A stretch of DNA of 64,000 nt from Voacanga thouarsii (lineage: Eukaryota > Streptophyta > Magnoliopsida > Gentianales > Apocynaceae): NCBI GenBank assembly GCA_026120185.1, contig JANUWF010001109.1, positions 5,852,366 through 5,916,365 on the forward strand, read 5' to 3'. The position numbers and the translations under genes were made by a program. How positions within the stretch are numbered: position 1 is the stretch's first letter; each line of letters starts with the position of its first letter. This document shows, one piece after another, positions 36,200 to 48,775 of the stretch. Below the pieces are notes generated by a model that ran no database searches, was not told where the DNA came from, and worked only from the letters and a program-made list of their open reading frames with translations.

Positions 36200-37268
36200 A
36201 TGAGCTCTACATTATGATCGTCAGTGATGGGAAATCTATATCTTTCAGGTGGTTAACAAACCCTATCAGATATTCGAGGTCCTTGTTCTATAAAAGTAGG
36301 CTCACCTTGGACTTGTGAGTCATCTAATCGAGGTTCATTATTCGGTTAAAATACTAATTGTAGCTCTTGAATCTCATTAAAATGTATTTTACTCCCACTG
36401 ATTCTTTTGAAAATAAATTCTTTTTCAAGAAAGAATCTATTTCGTGCAACATTTACTCTATTTTCTTTTGAAAGATAAAATTGGTATCCTTTAGTTTCCT
36501 TAGGATACCCCACAAATATGCATTTATTTAATTTGGGTGCAAGTTTATCAAATAATAACTGCTTTACATAAACTTCGCAACCCCAAATCTTGAGAAATTA
36601 CAAACTAGGTCATCTCCCAATCCATATCTCATATAACGTTTTTTGAACCGATTTAGATAGAACCCGATTTAGTATGAACGCAACAGTCTTTAGGGCATAA
36701 CTCCCAAAGGAGATCGGAAGATCTATTTGACTCATTATGGATCAAACCATATCTAATAAAGTTCGATTTCTCCATTCAGATACACCATTCTATTGAGTTA
36801 TTCCTGGTGGACTTAATTGGGAGATAATTCCACAATTCTTAAGATGCTCATCAAACTCGTAACTTAAGTATCCACCACCTTAATCTGATCTAAGTGTTTT
36901 GATACTTTTGCCAAGCTGATTTTGTACTTCATTTTAAAATTCTTTGAATTTCTAGAATGATTCAGATTTATGTTTCATCAGATATAAGTAGACATATTTG
37001 CTAAAATCATCCGTAAACGTAATGAAGTACTGAAATCCTCCTCTAGCATGTGTATTCATTGGTCCACATACATCAGTATGCATTAGGCCCAATAAATTAG
37101 TGTCGTTGCATTTTGTCCCTTAAAAAGTGTCTTAGTCATTTTGCCTAATAAACAGGAATCACATATTTCGTAAGATTCTAAATTAAACGAATTTAGAAGC
37201 CTATCATTATGAAGCCTTGTAATATGTTTCTCATTTATATAGCCCAAATGACAATGTCAGAAGTAAGT
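36200..37268 (-). pseudogene. Copia-2 integrase, degraded
   Basis: Translated across frames the minus strand gives CDSCLLGKMTKTLFKGQ, then HTDVCGPMNTHARGGFQYFI and FTDDFSKYVYLYLMKHKSES, the start of a copia integrase core. Further on, RSD and a TPPGITQ-like piece are visible. Frequent stops. Positions are approximate at the low-coordinate end. Confidence 0.75.
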
Positions 37269-38021
37269 CTAATTTAAATCATTGAATTTCAATCTCTTAG
37301 TATTAATGTTATAGATAAGCTTGTTCGAAGATCCACGAAGATTAAGAATATAGAGCCCATTTGATAATGAAGCATCTCCATAAAAAATGTCATTTTTATT
37401 AATAGAGCAAATGTTATTCCTAATAACAAACTCAAAACCTTCTAAATCTAAACAAGAAACTGAAATAATATTCCTACTCATAGCAAGAATATAAAAACAA
37501 TCATTCGGTTCTAAAATAAGCCCACTAGACAAAATTATTTCAAAAGTTCCTACAGCTACTGTAACAACTTTTGCTCCATTCACAACTCGTAGGTCCACCT
37601 CGCCTTTTGCCATAGCTCTACTCCGTTACCGTGCAGATTTACACAAATATGATATCCACAACCGGTATCTAATAACTATAAATCAGAAGTAGATAAATTA
37701 ATTTCTATATCATAAATACATGAAGCAGTAGTCTTACTATTCTTTTTCTTCTTTGCTTCCACATAGAGCTTGCAATTTCTTAACCAATGTTCTTGTTCAC
37801 CATAATAGTGGCAAGCTCCCTCCTTTGGTGTCTTGGCCATAGGTTTGGGCTTGAACTTAGACTTAGCCTTGTCCTTGCCCTTACAAACCATGACTTTTCC
37901 CTTTTAGTTGTTCTTTTTCCTTTTCCCTTTTTGAACCATTAGAATACTAAGAGTATTCTTCTTAATGTTCAGTTCAGCTTATTTTAGCATCCCATACAAT
38001 TTAGTAATCGATTTCTCCATA
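37269..38021 (-). pseudogene. Copia-2 gag C-terminus, zinc knuckle and protease region
   Basis: From 38021 downward: MEKSITKLYGMLK (gag), then ACHYYGEQEHWLRNC, a CCHC knuckle whose second Cys is Tyr, and a protease-side segment from 37613 with LRVVNGAKVVTVAVGTFEI, ILAMSRNIISVSCLDLEGF and YGDASLSNGLYIL, which precedes the GAG-pre-integrase block. Stops at 37675 and 37892 divide it. It connects to 43604 when the nested insertions are removed. Confidence 0.85.
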
Positions 38022-38026
38022 TTATG

Positions 38027-41000
38027 TGTTGGGTATCTCAGACTCGTATCATATAAGGCATAGTGTAATATAAGAACAAGATACCATCCTAGGACCCACA
38101 TATGTGTGGAAAACAAGACATAAAGATAATAAAAGTAACAGCTTTTACCTTTCTTTGATTGTGCGAAGAACAAAATTTTTCTTCTTCAAGTCGAGGCGCT
38201 ATCCAGCAATCCTCTTAATCAAACTCCACGAGAGTTGAACATCCAACCACTATAATCATAGTGTGTGATTATCTCTAATAGTAATCCACACAGAGGATAC
38301 ACTCAAGCGCCAAGTTTTCTATGCTAGCAGAAAATCTAAGTGGCAGCTAGGGTTAGGTTGCAAGAACCACGAGAGAGAGAGAAGAGAAGAGGGTTTTGGC
38401 ATCAATCACTATACACTAGGGTTTCGTGTATCTCATCTATATGTTCCATGAAAATCCCCTACCAAAACTAAGATTTCTAAAATAATTAGAATTCTCTAAT
38501 TGTAATTGGAAACATCAAGTTCTCACAATTACGATTTGGCCCATAAATTATAACTAATTATAATTTGTCCACAACAACTTATCTTTCTCTCAATTATCCC
38601 CACTATGTTATCAAATAACATCTTGAGTATACAATCCTCTATTGTGTGTGACCTATTAAGTTTCCCAGTCAATTGGTAGCGAATATGAATTAATCTAAAC
38701 GTCTTTGAGATTAATAATCCATAATTAATTAGAATTAATCCTATTAATTCTAATCATGATTGGTTTATTAATTCATCAATTAATAAACCCATATTCCCAG
38801 ATCATGAGCGGTATCTAGCAACATATCATGACCACCCAAGATTCTAGGAAGTCAAGTGGCTTGACATGAACCCTTCAATAACAAACTACAGTGCAATTAA
38901 CTCCTTTCACCATACAATATCTTATTCAGTTTAGAGTACGGAATTGGTGCCAACTCCCTCCAGAATTAATTCTAGCTCGAATACAATAGTACTTGTACCA
39001 GGAACCCACTACTCTAGATGTGTATCAATTGGAACTATTTCTAATACACAATCGCCTTGGCTAAGGACTTCTTGAGTAGTAATTCCTACAAGTGGCTGTG
39101 AGATATTCGCCCCAACTATTAGGAGTGGTGAATCCTTTATTGACCCTCTCAACTACTTTCCTTTATCTCACAATGTACCCAATATCCATCCCATAAGCAG
39201 CCCTCGATCGAGCTCCAAAGATTGGAATCAAAGTACAATGCTCAGCAAACAAAATACCTTAGAGATCTCAAGTGTAACACCCTACTAAAGGTAACAACGG
39301 AAGCATATCAACATCGGGTGTCGCCCCGCCTAGTTACCCAGACAAGGGGTCTTTATAACAAAAAAACCAACAGAGTATGTAAGGTCAAAATCCATACAAC
39401 AACCCATACCGATGGTCATGTGCACATATTTAGCAAATATTCTTATACATAAAAATTTTCATTCAACATCAGTAATAAGGTACATTATCCAAAAGAGAAA
39501 CGTCCAGACCTATTCTGCTGTTACTGTGGTATTGTCCTCTATCCGTAGGTTCACTCAACTCCGGATCCTACAAAAATGTAAGATAAAAGACACGTGTGAG
39601 TGAAAAATCACCCAATGAGTCCCGTGTGTGCTAGTGCTTTATCAAAGAGGCAGAGTACACAAAAATTTTTGTGGAAAGAATATCATTTGTTCATTAGAAA
39701 TGGATCTAAAACTCTTTAACGAAGAGTTTATTTAGAACTCAATCATTTTTGGAAAACTATATTTCAATTTCAAATCATTGCCCTAATTTTCAAATCACAA
39801 GCACTTCTCCAACAGAAGGTCAGCCTGTATCTAATCCACATTCAAGTCCCGCAGTCCTTACCTTCAGCGCCACGTATCATTGTACTGAGACCGCAGCCTC
39901 CAGTACTCAACCGTGCATCGCCAGAATAAGTACACTGCAGCGTACGTCTGCTTAGGTATACAACAGTATACCTAGTGTACCACAGCACATACTTGCCACC
40001 ATAAGCCAGGGGTTCCAATCCTGACGTCAATCACCATCGAGGCGACAAGGAGTAAAACGCACCGAGTGTCCCCACCCGGCATCTAATGAATGACTCAAAA
40101 TCAAGAAGTGCCCGTAGATGCGGCAATTGCCAGGTGCTAAATGGCTAGCCAGGACGACTCATCTCAATGTCCTATCACCCTGTTTGGAGTAAGTTATTCC
40201 CCAGGACTGATCGGGTTACTTGGGGTCGTCTATCTCTAACATGAGCTAGTACAAAGATCAAAGTTCTTGCTGAGTACTTAACATTAACAATACCAACCCC
40301 GTCTGACTGATCAGGCCAGAGGGTTATTTGATCCTGCTGAATTTTTCAAATCAAAATAGTTTTGGGACAAAACAATATTTTCCAGAATTTGATCCCACTG
40401 ACTCGCAAGTCAGATCATCATTCACATAGGCTCCGCAGAGCTAATCAATTCATTCCATGGCACATCAGGCCAATAAAATAATTTTGGGGATCGAAATTCG
40501 TTTTCCAAAAATTAATCTCATCACGAGAGATTATTTTCCAAAATCATGTTGAAACATGATAAAGAGTTTTGTTCACACATCGAAACATGTTTCCAAGAGT
40601 ATTCTGGGTCATTTTCCCCGTAGTTGATCACAAAAGTCATTTCCAAGGGTATTCAGGTCATTTTACCCATACGCAATTTCCAAAAGACATTCTGAAGGTG
40701 TTCGGGTCATTTTACTCTTACCCGATTTGAAAAATATTCACAAGAGTTCTAATAAGGATATTTCGGTCATTTACCAAATGTCCGATTCCAAATGTTTTCA
40801 TAAAATATTCTAATAAGGACATTTGGATCATTCTCCAAATACCTAATTTCAAAAGGAACTTATTTCAAGAAATCCATAATTTTAATCCCAAATGGGATTA
40901 AATTCAAAGTTTCCAAACATATTTCCATAAAATGTACCATTAAGGGCATTCCGGTCAATTTATGAATACCCGATTCTAAAATTTATCATTTTCTAAAAAT

Positions 41001-43603
41001 CATGACTAAATTCGCATGTTATCATGACTAAATTCGCAAAAATTTATGCTTTAATTATCTAGTAAGGTTTCCAAGCCAATTATGATGTTCAATCGAGCCC
41101 AAAATGGCATAAAATAATTCTTGCTCAGATAAACATTAAACATATTCAGGGATTTCCAAAATGGTATATAACATAGCATTTCATGGAAAAACAAGGCAGA
41201 CTAGCTTTAGAAAGAGTTTTAGAAATTTAAGAGACTCACCTCGTGTCCTAAGTAATTCTTTCTGTTCACGGCCGTTTAACCTCCGTTTCTACCGTTTTCG
41301 ATGTTCTGTTGGCCGTTTATCGCTAAACCTACACCAAACATCATTTTCAGGTCACTTCGTATTTGGCCGAAAAATAGCCGACGTGCTCGATGGGTAGCCG
41401 ACGTTTAACCGACAGGGGCCGACAGTTAGCCGATGAGGCCGACGGTTAACCGATGGTTAAGGAAAACGTTCAACTTTCGTTCACGTCGTTTTTCTTTTTC
41501 CACATCCTTCCTCCCTTCATAAACAAGGGATTCACTTCATGTTTCCCCAATTATTTCATCCAAATCACACAATTAATCATTCTTAAATTCGTCCATTTTC
41601 GGACACATTTTTCTGGAATTTCACAGATTGACACATGATTTTGTTTTGCATATAACTTTCAATCTACAACTCTGATTTTGCTCTATGATATACCAAAATG
41701 ACTATAATAATCTCAACTTTAATTTAGTATAGGCTGTTTTTTAGAGTTTTGGTTCCAATAATATGATACTGGGCAAAAACAGCCTCAGTAGTTTTGCCTT
41801 AATTTCACTGTTCATGCTTTCCTTTGTTTTCCTTTAGCATTTGGCACTTTGGAACCATTAATTCATTCAATCCTCCTTCAAATAATCTTTAATTCTAAAT
41901 TTCCAGATTTCCAGTAGCTTACAAGAATCACACTTATTCAACACAAAATCATCTTTTCTAATCAAAGACTTGTATAATCCATTTTTCCAACCAAGAAATT
42001 CCATTTTTACTCTACTTTGATCATCATCTCTTCAACCGAAAATAAGCCTTCAAGCTACCAAAATTATTCAGTTTTTCCTCACACAAAACATCATTCAAAG
42101 GCCCCTTAGGCATCCAGCACATATACAAGCATGTATAAGGTTCATACACAAAAGTTCACAAAGCCTAGCTTTGATCCAAAATCAAGACATGAAAATCATG
42201 TTTTCATGTTAAAATTCATATCAAAACGATCACCGTTATGAAATCTACAAATTTAATTCTTGAAGCATAAAATTTTACCTTGTATGTGGGATCTCTTGGC
42301 TTGATTTTTCTCCAGGAACGCCAAGAACACACACATCTTTCTCTCTCTCCTTTTTCTTTTTTTCTCCCTATTTTCTCTGGTTTTTCTTCCCTTTTCTTTC
42401 TCTCTTCTTTCTCTACTCCTTATGCACGAAATCTAGCTATTTTCAGCTTTTTAACCGCCATTCTTGGTCTAAATTGGTGGCCATTTGGTCGTAAATTGTG
42501 GGCTATCCGCCACGTGTCGCAATTTCATTTGTCCACTTTTTTTTTTATTTTGTAAAACTTATTTGATAAGTTTTATCTTGTATGAAATCTCATACAACCT
42601 CTCAAAATGTGATACATGTCCCTATCCCCCAATCACATAGCACTACATGTCCAAGTTTTATCTGCATTTCTAATTTTTCTCAAAAATGGCCAAAATCGGG
42701 TTCGGAATGAAAAAAAAATTTATTTTACTATTCAACTCAAAAAATTCCAATGAATCCATTGGTGACACTTAAATTCTTCAATTCCATCTCTACTTGTTCA
42801 AATTTTCAGTCAAAGTCACAGGTGCGGTCAAAATGACAAAAATGCCCCCAATACCCCGGGTAGCACAATTAACACCAAAACGTGCATTTCGTTGCACTGA
42901 TCAATTTCTCTTTTCAAAGTACCCTTAAATTCTTATTTTTTTAATAATAATAGCTTTCCAAAAACTTAGGGTACGGGTAGAACAAATCCAATAGTTACAT
43001 CTGGGTCCCGACAAAATATTATTCCACCAAAATATTCATCTCATTACACCGATCAACTTTTGTTCTGGACATCGGTACAAATTCTCATCCTATTACAAAT
43101 AGTAGCCAATCGGAAGTGAAAAATGTGGGGTGTTACATCAAGTCTAAGAATACTTACACGTTTGCTATATTAAGATAATATCACTGGCACTAAATAGTTA
43201 TCCATGCGATTATCTCAAAGCAAGGTCATCTAATGAACTTGTTCCATTAACAAGCATCCATGTGTTAATTTTGAGTATCTCAATACTCACGGATATGAGA
43301 ACCGCCGCCTGATCAAATCAGGAAGTCTAACGCATGCTAGTCTTAACGCATTAATGATGTCCTATCTCATTAATACTACGACTAGTGACTATTTAAGTAC
43401 TAACACTATATAGTGTAGTAGGAATCTCATATCATGATTCTATCATGATTTCCTTAACATAGTGTTGTACTAGGGACTTTATCGAACAGTTATATTACTT
43501 AAAAGTAAACAAAAGAAACTGTAATATAAATAATATCTTTTATTAAAATAAAATATGTCATATACAATGTATAAGTGATTGCCTCTAGGGCACAACACTA
43601 ACA
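38027..43603 (-). mobile_element. Solo LTR of the copia-1 family, itself interrupted
   Basis: The right end is GGCACAACACTAACA (minus-strand start TGTTAGTGTTGTGCC) and the left end is TGTTGGGTATCTC. A perfect 5-bp duplication TTATG lies at 38022-38026 and 43604-43608. Minus the nested insert it is about 1.7 kb and aligns with the copia-1 LTRs over most of its length; the 300 bases nearest the left end are more diverged. No interior is present. Confidence 0.9.
39273..43137. mobile_element. Gypsy-type solo LTR, 3.9 kb
   Basis: Ends are TGTAACACCC and GGGGTGTTACA, inverted repeats typical of large gypsy LTRs. A perfect 5-bp duplication TCAAG lies at 39268-39272 and 43138-43142. No PBS, purine tract or pol is found inside and no internal direct repeat of the ends is seen, so the whole unit is best read as one LTR. 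The inside contains series of related 60-bp phrases (40600-40960, GGTCATTTTACC-like words) and repeated CCGACG/GCCGAC words at 41370-41460. Orientation cannot be fixed from the near-symmetric ends. Confidence 0.82.
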
Positions 43604-44143
43604 TTATGCATGTTAAGATTCATGACAAACTAGTCATACTTAAGAGGTAATTAGCGCAAGAACAAATCTGTGGCCGTGTCATGATTAACAAGAGCACTAA
43701 GTTTTTCAGGATAATCAAGATAGCCCTTTATTTTAAGGACATGAGCACTTACCGAGGTGCCAAAAACCATCTTACATGCATTTAACGCCTTATGAGTTTC
43801 AAATCTCTCTTATCTTGCTTGCTCTTGGAACATTTCCTTGAGATGCACAATCATGTCATAAGCCTCTGCTTCTTTAAATTGTTTTTGAAGTTCAGAGTTC
43901 ATTGTTGCTAGCATAAGGTAAGTAACATCGTTAGAGTCATCTTTGTGCTTACTATAAGCATCTTTTTAACTCTTAGGGATTTATTTGCTGGAGTAGGAGG
44001 AATAGGATTTTCAAGAACAAAGAGATTTTTTTTTTGTTAAAAATGATTCTTAAGTTACGTGCCCAATCAAGAAAGTTAGTCCCACTAAGCTTCTCTTTCT
44101 TGAGCACAGATTGCAATGAGTTATTCCAACTATTTGTTGTCAT
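43604..44143 (-). pseudogene. Copia-2 gag, N-terminal part
   Basis: ATG at 44143-44141 opens MTTNSWNNSLQSVLKKEKL, then SGTNFLDWARNLRIIF, the usual copia gag start. Further on come a VHL-KEMF-like block (in broken frame), GTSVSAHVLK and FVMNLNMH, which runs into the solo LTR border at 43604. Frameshifts occur between. The gag continues at 38021. Confidence 0.85.
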
Positions 44144-45591
44144 TATCTACATACAAAATATGCAAAGTAATTAATTTTGAGACTTTAATGAAAAACTCCC
44201 ACTAAAACCATTTAAACTTTTGAAACTTCAACATTTTGATGTTTCTTAGTAGGTAAAATTTTTAAAAATATTTTATTCTAATCATAAACAAGCTTTTGCT
44301 TTAATCTTATAATTAAATAAAACTCAAATCTAATGAGATAGACATCAAATATCCCAGCTAAAAATCTCATATAGTGCCCTAGGCCCAAAACCATTTTGAT
44401 AGCCCAGTTAAGTCAAACCATATCAAACATATAGAAAATCATTTTTCATCTTGTCTCACTTAGATAATCAAACGCATCCTATTTTGGTAGGAATGACTAT
44501 ATGATGATCCAAGTAATAACAAGTGTTTGATTTTTGAAGGCATTTAAAACTTAATTTTTTTTAATAAAAATTTGATTGTAATGACAAATATGCATACAAG
44601 ATATATCAAATATGCATACAAGACAAAAATAAAAGTAACATAGCATGGCTCACAACCTATATTGTTCATCACGAGCAAAGTGAAGATCAAGGTGGTCAAT
44701 TTAGGTATATGTACTCCTTGAGCATTCTCTAATGCCTTGAGCATACTCCTTATTAGTTGTAATTGTAGGCCTCTGTCTTCTTTTACATTGGATAGTAAAA
44801 TAATATAATTCTTATTCTAGGAAGCAACTACAATTTTACAACAATAAAAAATAACATGCAGGCCATATTTAAAAAGTTACAACTCAAAACAACCAGAATA
44901 AAACCTGCCAATCACAATGGGGTAAAATGGGCCATGCTATGAATTGTTCAGAATAATCCATAACTACAATCAAAATACACTAACGAATAACTCGCAATGA
45001 ATAGTTAGTCGGGGTTCTAAGGGGCAGCAACCCTGGCAGAGGTCCTACTGGCCAGTTTGCGAGCAAGGGTCAAGGGGGTAGCACCCCTTGCCGAGGTCTT
45101 CGGGGGCAATGCCCCAATTGAATGATATTTTGCCTTCCGATTTTCAAATATTAATCAGATTAACATTCAGACCCCTTAGTAACAATCGCTGTGAGTTGCC
45201 ATATTACAGACAGTCTGCATTCCCTTTAACCATATTAATACAAATAACAAATTATTATGAAAGATTAATACGAATAATTTGCAACTTAGAATGATGAATA
45301 GCATGCTTATGATACCATATCATATTAAAACAAACCAATTTAAAGACAATCTGCAAATAATCTAGTTTGATCAAATAATTAAGGCGCATAGAATACACAT
45401 AATTTCAAGCAGTCCGCATGCTAAATATTCTAAAAAAATAGTTAGACAGAATACATATAAAATTATAATCATGTGAACATGCTAATATACACCATTAAAA
45501 TTAAACAAAATTCATTCATTCACATATATATCATACATATATTCAACACTACAATTAACATAGATGAATCAACCTAATAGTTTAGCAAGTT
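44144..45591 (-). other. Copia-2 leader
   Basis: No protein is seen. 45010-45112 has three GC-rich short inverted repeats: AAGGGGCAGCAACCCT, CAAGGGGGTAGCACCCCTTG and GGGGCAATGCCCC, spaced about 40-50 bases apart. Confidence 0.6.
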
Positions 45592-45603
45592 GCTCTGATA
45601 CCA
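45592..45603 (-). other. Primer-binding site, initiator tRNA-Met
   Basis: The minus strand reads TGGTATCAGAGC, one base inside the 5' LTR of copia-2. Confidence 0.93.
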
Positions 45604-45604
45604 C

Positions 45605-47101
45605 TATTAGGATTCGTGGACTCCAACACAAAAAACACCCACGAATCCCTTCCGAGGACCCAGGCCAAATAATTAGGTCAATTAAGAGTTTACAGAATTA
45701 CCTATTTATTGCCGAAAGCAAGACTTCTATCTTCAGGTTTCTAGGCGTATGTCCATTTTTGGCGATCACCAGACGTTGCAATGCGCGAACGTCCTCTATC
45801 GAATACACACAGCGAACTCAGTTCCTTACCCGAGAGTGCTAGCGTATAGGATTTTGAGAGACTAAATTTCTAGTTATGGAGGCACGAAATTTTTTAGGAT
45901 AAGACTACCATAAGAAGACAGCTAGGGTTTTCTTTTAAAACCATACAAACTTTTTGGAGTCCCACTCTCATAATATCTTATCATTTCTTATTTTAAGTTC
46001 AAATTAAATTTAAAAGATATTATCAGACTCTACCATTATCTTGGTAATTTAACTAATTAATTTGCCGAGTTAAATTCTTATAATCTGGACATCCTCCAAA
46101 TACATCGAATGTGGACATATTTTCAATTCATTGTATCTGGTCAGTTTTCTAGGTTCGATGAACCTAGACACATTTCTAGATACATCGAACCTGGTCACCA
46201 GAAAAATAACTTAACGTGTTCTCTTAATGTGTGACCCTATAGGTTCATTTAACACGGCAGTGTGCCCAAATTACATTTAAAATGTCCTACAAGTTATAAG
46301 TGGTTTCTAGCAAAACATTATAACTATCTAGGTTAAATGAAAATCAATGGTCTATTTGAACCAAACCATAACTTCGTATTAGGTCCTTTTGTCACATAAG
46401 GCATGAAGCATGTTATCCTTATTAAACTTAATCAACCATTTCTTGATCTCATAGTATACTGTTCAAACAAATGATATCAATATCTCAAATTGATATATTT
46501 GAGCAGGCAATACATTTGAACAGTCTAATTTATTAAAAGGGCCATGGATATCTCTCCCAAGGATGAAAGGGACAAATTTCTTTACTATCAGTCATATTCC
46601 TCTCCCTGATTTATTCTATATCCAACAGTGGCCTAATTTTATTATCTGGTTAAAGACAACTTTAAATAACGTCAAGATATAGAATTTATCAAGTAGGAAA
46701 CTATGATGAATTCAGGTCGAATGACTTCTAATATCATTATGGCTAAAAAGTACTTATGACATGTCCCATGAAGTACCCTCACAGTAGGTCATGTCTAATA
46801 CAATATTCTCTAACATTTATTTATGTTTTAATTTGATATCCCATATATACATGACTTGTAAAACATAGCCATCAAGTGACAAACATACTAATCTTAATTT
46901 ATTATTGTTTCACTAATAATAATCGATTATGGACAATTTAAGAATAGTCATTCTATTTGTTATAGGGTTTTACTACCAAGTCATGTACTTAATTACCATA
47001 AAACTAAACACACTATTCATGAAAAGAAATGCCTCATATTATTACAAAATACATAATGACAATATTATAGGTACAAATTGTTTTATACCATATCCCCAAC
47101 A
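45605..47101 (-). repeat. Copia-2 5' LTR
   Basis: On the plus strand it runs from TATTAGGATTCG (mutated TGTTAG) to ATATCCCCAACA. It aligns with 33091-34594 and, inverted, with 14548-16078. Confidence 0.9.
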
Positions 47102-48154
47102 CTCTTAGGGAACGAATTTTACATCTTGGAAGCCTTTTTAAGCAAGGAAAACACAAGAAAAACATATTAATCCAAGGATCAAAGCTGTCAGTCAATCACA
47201 AAAAGAGAAGATCCATAAACTAAGAGTCATTATTCAAGAAGGTCTTCAAAGAGAATAAGAAGGGCTTGTTTATGAGATCTTTCTTTTACCTTTGTTTTTT
47301 TTTTTTTTCTAGAATAAGGATGTAATTAATGTTTTCATTGTAACTTGACATTATTTTAAGATTCATGGTTTTGGGGTTAATTTAGCTATTTGATCAATTT
47401 ATTACCATTCTTAGTATTTGATTACTTGTGATTTTTAAACAATTGTTGAATTTAGATTTGCTTCTAATTAACTTGGGAAATGATTTTAGGAGTTAATTTA
47501 ATTTAATATTTGTTATCTCTTAATGGACTTGGGAAACGAAATTAAGAACAATGAACTAAGGTAATCAAAGATTAGTTAATTTCACCTAGAGTATAGGGTT
47601 ATTTGGCTAATTTCATGTTTATTATCACCTGGAGTATAGGGATAATTGTTTAAGGATGAGTTTAATGCATCTTTTGATTGTGTTGGTTTGATTGGAAAAT
47701 CTACTAATTTAATCATAATGTAGTGAGTCTATGACTTGGGAAATGATTAGATTCTATTATAATTCTTTCATGATACCAAGATAATAATTGACTGTGATAT
47801 TTACTAAGTAATTCATTGCCATGTCTTCAAGAATATTTTGTCTAAATTGCATATTCTTTCATCCTTGAGTTGTATATATTTTTATTTATTTATTTATTCT
47901 ATTATCACTTTATTGGGTTGGTTAAACAAAAAATGAATAGTAACTAGTGATAGTTGTTCCTTGAGGATCGATGCTTGTTAATTCTCTGTACTATGCTTGC
48001 GATGAGTATACTTGCACATATGTGTAATTTAGGGATTAATATTTTAATTAAAACTTGGTTAGGTATGGATTTAAATTTATATGATTTTCTACACCCAAAT
48101 TCTACACATCACTGGTGCTCCCTCAACTTTTCCAAAACTAATATGAGGTGTTCT
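47102..48154 (+). repeat. Second copy of Athila-2 LTR end plus chromovirus RT junction
   Basis: 47102-48111 repeats 31670-32675, and 48112-48154 repeats the first bases of the chromovirus RT segment at 32676. The border between the two families falls at the same base in both copies. The copy continues at 57535 after the CACTA element. The repeats differ by many substitutions and small indels, so the duplication is not recent. Confidence 0.9.
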
Positions 48155-48775
48155 CACTATAGGAGAAATGGACTTTAGTGACAATAAATATTAGTGACAC
48201 CAAAATGCTTGTCACTAAATAACAGAATTAGTGACAAACCATTAAATTGTTAGTAAAGGTCAAACTTTTAGTGACAATATAAACTCTTGTCACTAAATGA
48301 TAACGTTTAGTGATAGTAGAAAATGCAGTCACTAACTTTTGTCACTAAAGACTTTTCCGCTAATCTCATTTGAAAACAAAAAATCTATTTAGTGACAACT
48401 AAAAAATTGTTGTCACTAAAACGAAACTGTTGTCACTAAATAATGCACCTATAGCGACAAAAAAATATCTTCTCACTAAATAGTATACTTATAGTGACAA
48501 CATTTTTCTTGTCACTATTTATGCGCATTTAGTGACGAAAAGCGTTGGAGAAATGGGCATTAGTGACAAAAAATATTAGTGACAACAAAATGCATGTCAC
48601 TAAATAACATGAATTGGAGACAACATTTTATGTTGCTAAGACAAACCTTTAGTGACAACAAAAATGATTGTCACTAAATGATAACTTTTAGTGTGAATGG
48701 AAAACTTTGTCACTAAAGGCTTTCCCGCCAATCTCATTTGAAAGCGGGAATTCTCATTAGTGACAACACCAATTT
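48155..48775. repeat. CACTA left subterminal repeat array
   Basis: Many short copies of TTAGTGACAA and its reverse complement, spaced 15-60 bases apart in both orientations. In En/Spm elements, short subterminal repeats of this kind are bound by the element-encoded TNPA protein. A block starting GGAGAAATGG at 48162 recurs at 48547 with matching following sequence, so the array contains an internal direct duplication of about 385 bp period. Confidence 0.9.

Larger units (their letters stand above)
33091..47101 (-). mobile_element. Ty1/copia retrotransposon, degenerate and split (copia-2)
   Basis: Read on the minus strand: 5' LTR 45605-47101, PBS 45592-45603, leader, gag start at 44143, an inserted solo LTR (38027-43603), then gag end, protease, integrase, RT, RNase H, purine tract and 3' LTR (33091-34594). 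Same family as the solo LTR at 14548-16078. The 3' LTR lacks about its last 12 bases where it abuts chromovirus RT. The other side borders an Athila LTR, so no target duplication is present and the ends have been rearranged. Confidence 0.9.

Noticed and set aside
39273..43137. Complete small LTR element instead of a solo LTR
   Set aside because: No internal direct repeat of the ends, PBS or purine tract was found.
33091..47101. Two separate copia elements, one at each end
   Set aside because: Gag halves at 38021 and 43604 join in sequence once the solo LTR with its TTATG duplication is removed, so they are one element.
48155..48775. Possible CRISPR-like array (regular short repeats)
   Set aside because: The repeats are short, irregularly spaced and in both orientations within a CACTA element of a plant genome. 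They are subterminal transposon repeats.
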